Shown here one piece after another: positions 57,736 to 64,000 of a stretch of DNA of 64,000 bases. The notes under the pieces are model-generated. The model was not told the DNA's origin. It saw only the letters and a list, made by a program, of their open reading frames with translations, and did no database searches. The stretch covers positions 34,840 to 98,839 of the forward strand of contig JAANYP010002960.1 of NCBI GenBank assembly GCA_020465985.1, written 5' to 3'. The stretch's first letter is position 1; the number at the start of each line of letters is the position of its first letter. Origin of the DNA: Centrapalus pauciflorus (lineage: Eukaryota > Streptophyta > Magnoliopsida > Asterales > Asteraceae). The position numbers were made by a program, and so were the translations under genes.

Positions 57736-59090
57736 AGCTCCAAGAACCTGAAGTTAGTTAGCATCAAAGAGGTGTGATAATGCATGTGTGGACTTAGAGA
57801 AAAAAAAAGTTATATATTGTATCTGCTGTGACGTTTCTTTCTGTTTTGCAGCCCCAAATCACACACGATCATTAACACATTGAATTATTAATTATATAGA
57901 ACTTAAGGGACTGATTTCTATGAGTTAATGAACTTTAATAGTCGAGCAAGTCAGCCTATTGCTGAGATATCGATTCTTAACAGCACACACGTCAACACAT
58001 TATGCTTCTGTGCTAATATTGCTGTCAAATGCTGCTGGAAATTCTATTTTAAAACCACAAGCACACCCACATTTTCTTAGATTAAGCATAGAATGATATT
58101 AGGCCAATTAACTTTATATAGGACATTGATGAAACAATCATATTAGGCCAAAAAGGCCATTCAAAGATTCATTCTCGGTCCAAGTTACGGACTAATCAAC
58201 ACACACAAAACACAAATATACTATGTTGTTTGTTGTTACTGTAATAAACTAGATGCAAGGGGACCAACTTAATTCTAGCATACAGAGATGAATCAATCCC
58301 AGAATAGACAATCAAAAATTTAACACATAACACCTTTAAAATTTAACATAAACAATAATGCTGGGAAATCGACCAACATAATGCTGGAATCGATCACCTT
58401 TGAAAAAATTACTACTAAATTGATTGCATACCCATGACCAAATAATGCTGGAATCGATCAATAGAACCAGAAATTAACGAGAATTAAATCAGAAACGTGA
58501 ACACATAAATCGTAGATTGGGAAATCGAAGAGTAGAAACGAATAGACAGAGACGGGATACCTCAAGAATACGAGAATCGCAAATCTCTCAATGCGAAATC
58601 GAACGGTCGCCGGAGGTCGAACGCTTGCGAGGAAACCGTGTGAAGTGCAGGCGATCGAAATCGAACCGTCTTTTAGGGAGGAGGGTACGACGAGAGGAAT
58701 TAAGGAACCGTACGTATGCTTTTTAATATTTTGGAATTAGTGTTCTGAATTTTTAATTTACATAGATTTGTAAGTTTTTTAATTAAATACTAAATTGTTA
58801 TTCTTTTCTTTATCTACTTAAATAGTTTAAATTGTTATATCAACTTAAATAATTTTTGAAGTTTAATTAAAATGGTAATTTAAATTTCAAGTTTGTGAAT
58901 CTTTATTTTATGCATGATCTTTTATATATATTTTCGTATTTTATTTTTATAAGACAGTAAAAAATTTTAAATTAAGTATTTGTATTTAAAATGTAATAGT
59001 AATTCTAACACGTCTAAGAAATAAAATTGTATTACTTTTTTATATTAAAAAAATTAAAACACAATAAAAATTTATATATTTGTATTAACT
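57736..59090 (-). other. 5' region of CACTA I genes
   Basis: No convincing coding region. The block 58500-58720 is clearly more GC-rich than its surroundings (GGTCGCCGGAGGTCGAACG style) and lies between the terminal repeats and the transposase start, so it is the likely promoter or first untranslated exon on the minus strand. The remainder is AT-rich. Confidence 0.5.
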
Positions 59091-59413
59091 TTTTTTTTTA
59101 AAATACAACACTTCTAAAAAGTGTCACATATTTACATTTGAAATGCAACACTTTAAATTAGTGTTGCATTTTTTAACAAAAGTTGTAACACTTTTAAAAA
59201 GTGTTACATTTTTTAATGAAAATGGTAACACTTTAAAAAAAGTGTTACATTTTTTAATAAAAATTGCAACACTTTAAAAAAGGTGTTGCATTAAATCATT
59301 ATATGCAACATTTATCGTAAAAGTGTTGCTTTATAACTAAATTTATAATAAAAGCAACATTTTTCATAAGTGTCACATCAAAAGTGTCGCATTAGATTCA
59401 TTTTGTAGTAGTG
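59091..59413. repeat. Right terminal inverted repeat and subterminal repeats of CACTA I
   Basis: A dense array of AAAAAGTGTTACATTTTTTA and GCAACACTTT words from 59105 to 59390, then the TIR TCATTTTGTAGTAGTG at 59398-59413. This is the promoter-side end of the element. Confidence 0.88.
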
Positions 59414-60247
59414 GGACCTCCATTAGGTGTTCTAGCTTTTTTGGCCAGCTTGAAACTACCTAAGTCCATATTAATAGATTCTATTTTCTTGTTAGCTTCT
59501 AACACCTTCTGTTCAGCCTCATCTAGTTTCTTATTTAGGGTTTCTATTTTCTCATTCAGTTCCTTTTTCTCCCACTCATGATATGTTCTATCATGTCTCA
59601 TCTGAATCTCATTATCCTTATAGTCATTGATCTGTTTTTCAAGATCTTCTATAGCCTGTATATACTCATATCTCCTTTCTTCCATCTTAACTAGAGTTTT
59701 GCACATGCTCTCATTATGATCTCTGTACTTTTTAACCATATTATTGCATGTTTGAGAGCAGAGTTTAGCATTTACCTCAGATGGTAGTTTCAGTGGAAGT
59801 GACAGTGGATGTTTCTGCCATAAGAGCTTGATTTTGAAACTCCTCTTCTGTCTGATCACTCCAGTCAAACACATTGTCTTCTTGAGAGACAAGAGCTTAT
59901 GAGAATGAAGTTTGATTGGTTTGCTGAGGTCTTGGTGGCTGCTGACATTGGAATCTACACTCTCTAGCAAAGTGGCCAAGCTTGTGGCATTTAAAGCACT
60001 CAACCTTTGATTTATCAAATGCTGGCTTGCCTTCTGTTCTGGCTTGAAAGTTTGGTCTGCCAGTCCTTTTCAAAAATCTTTTGGCCCTCATAGTCAACAT
60101 AGCATGCTGCCACTTTAAGTCCATCTCTTCTAAATCACTGGATGGATTTGTTCCAGATCTTCAGCATGTAGAGCAAACAGTCCATCACTTGCAACAAATG
60201 CTTGAGCCATTGTCATAGTATGAGGAACTTGCAGCACTGTTGTCCAT
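59414..60247 (-). pseudogene. gag N-terminal part of element D/F, capsid region deleted
   Basis: Starts at ATG 60247 (MDNSAASSSYYDNGS), closely matching the gag start of element E (MENSAASYSSYYDNGS). The capsid core present in E is missing: the sequence jumps to [18 protein letters not shown] and [20 protein letters not shown]. The CCHC knuckle [14 protein letters not shown] is at 59957-59998. A long coiled coil follows (EYIQAIEDLEKQINDY, EKIETLNKKLDEAEQKVLE, about 59420-59700). CACTA element I interrupts it at 59413. Frameshifts are present near 60120 and 59890. Confidence 0.8.
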
Positions 60248-60309
60248 GGAAATTTTGGGAGAATGAGAGATCTAGAATGACACACACTCTAAACTGCTCT
60301 GATACCAGT
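60248..60309 (-). promoter_or_regulatory. Leader and primer binding site of element D/F
   Basis: The minus strand reads TGGTATCAGAGC at 60296-60307, two bases after the LTR end GGGACCTACA, followed by about 45 bp of leader before the gag ATG. Complementary to initiator-methionine tRNA. Confidence 0.88.
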
Positions 60310-61386
60310 TGTAGGTCCCAAAAGATATCCCAAGTATATAGCTTTAAGCGGTAGAGGGGGGGTGAATACAGCTCTTTAAAAACTACACACAATTTTCTCA
60401 ATGTTTGTATGTATTATTAACAAATGTTAATTACAAACAAGCTTGAATGCGGAAAGGTTCAAGCTGAGATGACAGATACAACAGTATGTTTAACTAGTCT
60501 AAGACTGACTTAAACTAATTACAATGAATACACTCACTAAGAATCACTCACTGTGTTTACAAGACTCTGAGGAACAGCTTGAACAAGAACAGCTTAGACA
60601 CTGAGCACTGTTTTATTCAAGCAGACTTGCATGCATGAAAGACACACTTTGAATGCACGTTCACTCTTGTTTTCAGCACTTAGCTTTTTGGCTTTATCTT
60701 TCAATCCTTGGAAGTTTCTTTTTATACTCACTCAGAGGATCTAAGTGAAGCTTCTTCATTGGACGGAATGAAAAAGGAGAAGTCTTGTTGAAAAGACAAC
60801 ATAACCTTTTCTGCACTTTTCTGAAAAGCAGACTTGTCTTCACATGTGCAGAACTTTTGTCTTTTCACTTTGTCTACTGTTGCATTGCCTTTAACCAAAT
60901 AAGGAATGTCAACTTTGTGTATTTCTTCCTTGTAAAGGCCTATTTTGATATAAGAAAAAGGTCGGTCACCCTTTTTCAAATAACCTTTTGTCTTCATGTA
61001 GCAGAACAGCTTGGGCAGGCTGAGCAGTTCTGATTTCCACTTTGTCTTCGACTTTGTAAACTGATATTGCAGTCAAAAACAATTCATGAGGACTTGGAAA
61101 CACATTCCATAAAGTGTTTAGCCTGTTCACAAAGAACAGGTTCTGTTCACAAAGAACAGAACACTTGTAAACTGCCCAAGCTGCTCACCAGTGTAGAGCA
61201 GCGTAGACAGTTTATGTCCAGCCTGTTCAGCAGACTGAACAGCTTGAGCAAAACTGCCTTTGTTGCAACACATGCAACACATAGAACAGCTTAAGGCTGA
61301 CATTGCAAATCTTTTTCAGGTTTCAATAAGGCATATAACAGGCCTTAAATTCAACCTTCAAAAGCATCAACAGGTTTGATTAATAA
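60310..61386 (-). repeat. LTR of the D/F-E family, minus orientation (about 1.08 kb)
   Basis: On the minus strand it ends TTTTGGGACCTACA directly before the PBS, so it serves as 5' LTR of D/F. Its other end (about 61386) is preceded by a PPT-like GAGGGGGAGATT (about 61385-61396). It therefore also has a 3'-LTR-type neighbour. It aligns throughout with the LTR of element E in inverse orientation and contains the tandem pair CTGTTCACAAAGAACAG (61123-61139 and 61143-61159). A TATA-like GAGTATAAAAAGAA is near 60718-60732. Confidence 0.82.
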
Positions 61387-61845
61387 TCTCCCCCTCAGAT
61401 GCAGAACAGGTTTGATTGAGGCCTTTTTTAGCCTAACATCCTCTTTAACTCCGGGGATGAATAGCCACCCACGAAACAAGGAACCCTAGGTGACACTAGG
61501 AGGTACTTTGGATCGGAGACCCACCTAGACCCAATCAATGACGAGGAAGAGGACCTGTCAGAACAAAAGGATGGCAACTGTGGCTCTGCAACACAAATTG
61601 CTCAACCATCACCACCACGCGTTCCATTTTACACCCTATTCAGAAGCCATCCCAATGGACCATTAAGGAAGTTCACCCCTAGGAAAAGGGTGTGACTGGC
61701 ACAGCAGGAGTCTATCCTGGTACCTGCCCATCAGCCAAGCCCGCCGATGTAGCGACAGGCGAACGTAAGACAATGGGGATGGATGCCTCACTGTTAGGCA
61801 CAAAAAGGCCTCAGTGAAACCTGCTCTACATCTTAGGGAAAGATT
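61387..61845. other. Inverted junction of two internal 3' ends
   Basis: The left part (61387 to about 61465), read on the minus strand, has GTTAGG, AAAAAGGCCTCAATCAAACC and a PPT. The right part ends with GTTAGG, AAAAAGGCCTCAGTGAAACC and a weaker PPT (TTAGGGAAAGATT) on the plus strand. So two copies of the internal 3' end meet head to head between about 61440 and 61480. On the plus strand, 61490-61690 is open for FYTLFRSHPNGPLRKFTPRK and an acidic DPINDEEEDLSEQ, probably the tail of an env-like ORF. Not a host gene as far as I can tell. Confidence 0.55.
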
Positions 61846-62887
61846 TTTAATCAAACCTGTTTGATGCACTTAAAGGTATAATGTAAGGCCTGTTAATGCC
61901 TTATTGAAACATGAAAAGTAATTTTCAATATAAGTCAAAGTTGTTTACCCAGTTGCATTCGTTGCAACAAAGGCAGATTGCCCAAGCTGTTCATTCTGTT
62001 GAACAGGCTTGACATAAACTGTCTACGCTGCTCTATCCTGTTGAGCAGCTTGGACAAATTCTAAGTGTTCTGTTCTTTGTGAATAGGCTAAACACTTTAT
62101 GGAATATGTTTTCAAGTCCTCATGTATTGTTTTGGACTACTAGATCAGTTTACAAAGTCGAAGACAAAGTGGAAAACAGAAGATGCTAAAGCTGCCTATG
62201 CTATTTTGTTATTACATGAAGACAAAGTGGATATTTGAAATGGGCGACAGACCATTTCTTATATCAAAATGGTCTTAACAAAAGAAAAAAGATGCAAAGT
62301 TGACAATCCTCTTTTGGTTAAAGCCTTCTGCATCAGAGACAAAAAGAAAAAGACAAAGATTCTGCCACATGAATTGAAGACAAGTCTTATTTATCAGAAT
62401 GTGTAGAATAGTTGTTTTGTTTTTTCGGAAAACATCCCACTATCTCATCGTCCAATGAAGAAGCTTCACTAAGATTCTCAGTGAGAGTATAAAAGGAAGC
62501 TTCTAAGGATTGTGAGATAACTAAGAGTGAAAAATTCAGATCATGCATTAAAGTGTGTTTTTACATGCATGCAAGTCTGCTTGAATAAAACAGTAACGTG
62601 TGTCCAAGCTGTTCTTATTCAAGTTGTCCATCTGTGTCCTGTAAACTGTGAGTTCATCTTAGTGAGTGTTTTCATTGTATCTAGTCTGACTGTGTCCTAG
62701 ACTAGTTAAACATATGTTGTATCTGTCATCTCAGCTTTAACCATTTCGCAGTCAAGCTTGTTTGTAGTTAACACTTGTTAATAATATACACAAACATTGA
62801 AAAAAGAGTGTTGAGTTTTAATTTGTTGTATTCACCCCCCCTATACAGCTTAGAATAATACTCTAGGGAAACCTTTTGGGACCTACA
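61846..62887 (+). repeat. LTR of element E (about 1.04 kb)
   Basis: Begins near TTAATCAAACCTGTTTGATG and ends TTTTGGGACCTACA before a PBS, so it is the 5' LTR of E. It is homologous to 60310-61386 in inverse orientation. A TATA-like GAGTATAAAAGGAAG is near 62485. The left neighbour also carries a PPT-like tract, so this LTR too is bordered by a 3'-internal end. Confidence 0.85.
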
Positions 62888-62889
62888 AC

Positions 62890-62902
62890 TGGTATCAGAG
62901 CC
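62890..62902 (+). promoter_or_regulatory. Primer binding site of element E
   Basis: TGGTATCAGAGCC, two bases after the LTR end; perfect plant initiator-methionine tRNA type. Confidence 0.93.
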
Positions 62903-62950
62903 AGGTTGAGTGTGTGTTAACTCTAGATTTCTCATTCTCCCTACTTTCCC

Positions 62951-64000
62951 ATGGAAAACAGTGCTGCCAGTTACTCCTCTTACTATGACAATGGTTCTAT
63001 GGCAAAAACCCCCCAAGTTCGATCATCAAAACTTCTCTGGCTGGAAGTGCAGAATGATACTCTACTTAGAGAATCTAGATGTACAACTGCCAGAGATAGT
63101 AATGGAGGGTCCTTATGTGCCAACCTCTGTTACTACTATCACTCCTGCTGTTGAAGGAGCTGCCCCTGAGATTAGAACTTTTGAGAAGGCCAAAGCTCAA
63201 TGGCCTGATAAAGATAAAAGGATGGTTGCTCTTGATGCAAAAGCCATGAAAAACCTGGTCATTTCTCTTCCTGATGATGTGTTCAAACAGTTGAGAAAAA
63301 GAAAACTCCAAAGGAGTTGTTGGATACTTTGTGTACCGTCTATGATGATCCCACTATCACATTGGATAACAGGATCAACAATCTTGTTAAACAGTATGAA
63401 CTCTTTTTTGCAAAACCAAAGGAGTCTCTCACAGAAACCTACACCAGGTTCACTGCTCTAATTAATGATCTCGAAGCTGTTGGGATCATTATGGACAGCT
63501 TGACTCTGCTGAACAAGTTGTTGGACATTCTGCCTGAAGAATGGAATTATTTTTCTACTATCTTAAGAAATTCAGGCACCATCAAAAGTATGGATTTTGT
63601 AAATCTGTATGGATCTTTAATGAATGATGAGCAGTCAAGGCAACAGAAGAGAAATGCCTTGGAAATGTCCAAATGAGGTGCTGCCTTAGTGGCCAGCGTG
63701 AGACAACCTGCTGGTTAGATGAGTGATGTGTTCACACAACTTGATCAACAGGCTGATGATGAAAGGGAAGAAATGTCTGAAGAGGAAGACTGTGAAGATC
63801 TTGCTGAACTAGATGATGAGCAAATGATTGCAATGCTTGTCAAGAAGTTCAACAAGAAGAGGTTTGGTGGAAAAATGCTGCAGAAGAAGTCAGGTACCAT
63901 CCAAAAGAAGGCATTTGATAAACTAAGGATGAATGCTTTAAATGTGGCAAAATTGGCCATATAGCTACTGACTGTGTGTCTAAAGCTGTTGGTCAAGCAT
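62951..64000 (+). pseudogene. gag of element E, running out of the window
   Basis: The ATG at 62951 gives MENSAASYSSYYDNGSMAK. After one base shift the capsid continues with KFDHQNFSGWKCRMILYLEN and AQWPDKDKRMVALDAKAMKN; after a second shift near 63300, KELLDTLCTVYDDPTITLD and INDLEAVGIIMDSLTLLNK (UBN2-like retrotransposon gag). TGA at 63674-63676 and a stop before 63719 follow, then the acidic stretch REEMSEEEDCEDLAELDDEQ and a CCHC knuckle CFKCGKIGHIATDC at 63934-63975 in another frame. The pol region lies beyond the window. Confidence 0.83.

Larger units (their letters stand above)
48773..59413 (-). mobile_element. CACTA (En/Spm) transposon I, 10.6 kb, inserted in gag of D/F
   Basis: The left end CACTACTACAAAATGA and right end TCATTTTGTAGTAGTG are perfect 16-bp terminal inverted repeats. 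The 3-bp TSD GGA is present on both sides (48770-48772 and 59414-59416), as expected for CACTA elements, and gag of D/F resumes beyond both ends. Subterminal clusters of GCAACACTTT/AAGTGTTGCATT words lie inside both ends. Genes are on the minus strand: a tnp2-type transposase (55074-57735) and a TNPA-like second gene (49700-54889). Both carry a few stops or shifts, so the copy is probably non-autonomous now but recently active. Confidence 0.96.
40425..61386 (-). mobile_element. Sirevirus-type element D/F (Ty1/copia), split by CACTA element I
   Basis: Minus-strand copia element: right-hand LTR and PBS (60310-61386), gag (59414-60247 and 47649-48772), protease, integrase, RT, RNase H, spacer, env-like ORF, PPT and left-hand LTR (40425-41061). 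CACTA element I interrupts gag. The left LTR (637 bp, TGTTGGGAAATATTC...) and right LTR (about 1.08 kb, ending GGGACCTACA) do not match, so the two ends may come from different elements (D and F) joined by recombination or template switching. No TSD could be confirmed. Confidence 0.75.

Noticed and set aside
58517..58726. 69-codon Arg-rich open frame on the plus strand
   Set aside because: It lies in the GC-richer promoter-side region of CACTA I, antisense to the transposase gene. Composition reflects base bias; no similarity recognised.
61490..61690. Possible host exon (FYTLFRSHPNGPLRKF region)
   Set aside because: It directly precedes a PPT and LTR in the right orientation, the usual place for the tail of a sirevirus env-like ORF. 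Kept only as part of the junction entry.

Overview
The window is repeat-dense nuclear DNA of a flowering plant, very probably a eudicot and plausibly a member of the daisy family (Asteraceae). The evidence is plant-type Ty1/copia sireviruses with an extra env-like ORF, plant Ty3 chromoviruses (CRM-like and Tekay-like), an En/Spm (CACTA) transposon, and intron-bounded fragments of two plant genes. The Asteraceae placement rests on general recognition of the env-like protein type and is an inference. No intact host gene was found. Almost every coding stretch belongs to a transposable element and nearly all carry stops or frameshifts.

Layout. 1-4509 (+): 3' part of a CRM-like chromovirus ending in a complete 3' LTR. 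4510-8159: AT-rich DNA with an isolated exon of a nodulin/glutamine-synthetase-like gene and one of eIF3i, then (8160-8536) the end of a CACTA element 'H'. 8537-9230 (+): tail of env-like ORF, polypurine tract (PPT) and LTR of sirevirus 'G'. 9231-11894, 25392-29033 and 40310-40424 (-): three pieces of one old sirevirus 'B'. 11895-25391 (+): complete sirevirus 'A' with two 668-bp LTRs and a CTTCT target-site duplication (TSD), inserted in B. 29034-40309 (-): complete Tekay-like chromovirus 'C' with a TTCTA TSD, also in B; its right LTR carries an inverted-repeat element. 40425-61386 (-): sirevirus-type element 'D/F', whose gag is split by a 10.6-kb CACTA element 'I' (48773-59413, GGA TSD). Element I itself carries a solo LTR. 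61387-64000: inverted junction, then LTR and gag of a (+) element 'E' of the same LTR family as the right-hand LTR of D/F.

Order of events readable from the nesting: B first; then A, C, G and D into B; H into G and I into D; then a MITE-like element into the C LTR and an LTR element, now reduced to a solo LTR, into I. LTR differences (8 in 668 for A; about 7 in the first 240 aligned bases for C) agree with A being younger than C.

How the parts work together: sireviruses carry gag, protease, integrase, RT and RNase H in copia order, then a noncoding spacer and an env-like ORF. In A and in D/F this spacer looks like a promoter module built from the same short words as the element's own LTR, with a TATA box. 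In A the env-like ATG also sits two bases after a splice-acceptor-like site. Three sirevirus copies share an in-frame TAA between gag and protease, directly before another acceptor-like GTGCAG. Together these suggest subgenomic or spliced expression of env-like and pol products. Element I encodes a tnp2-type transposase and a second, TNPA-like (Transposase_24-type) protein, flanked by subterminal repeat clusters and 16-bp terminal inverted repeats.
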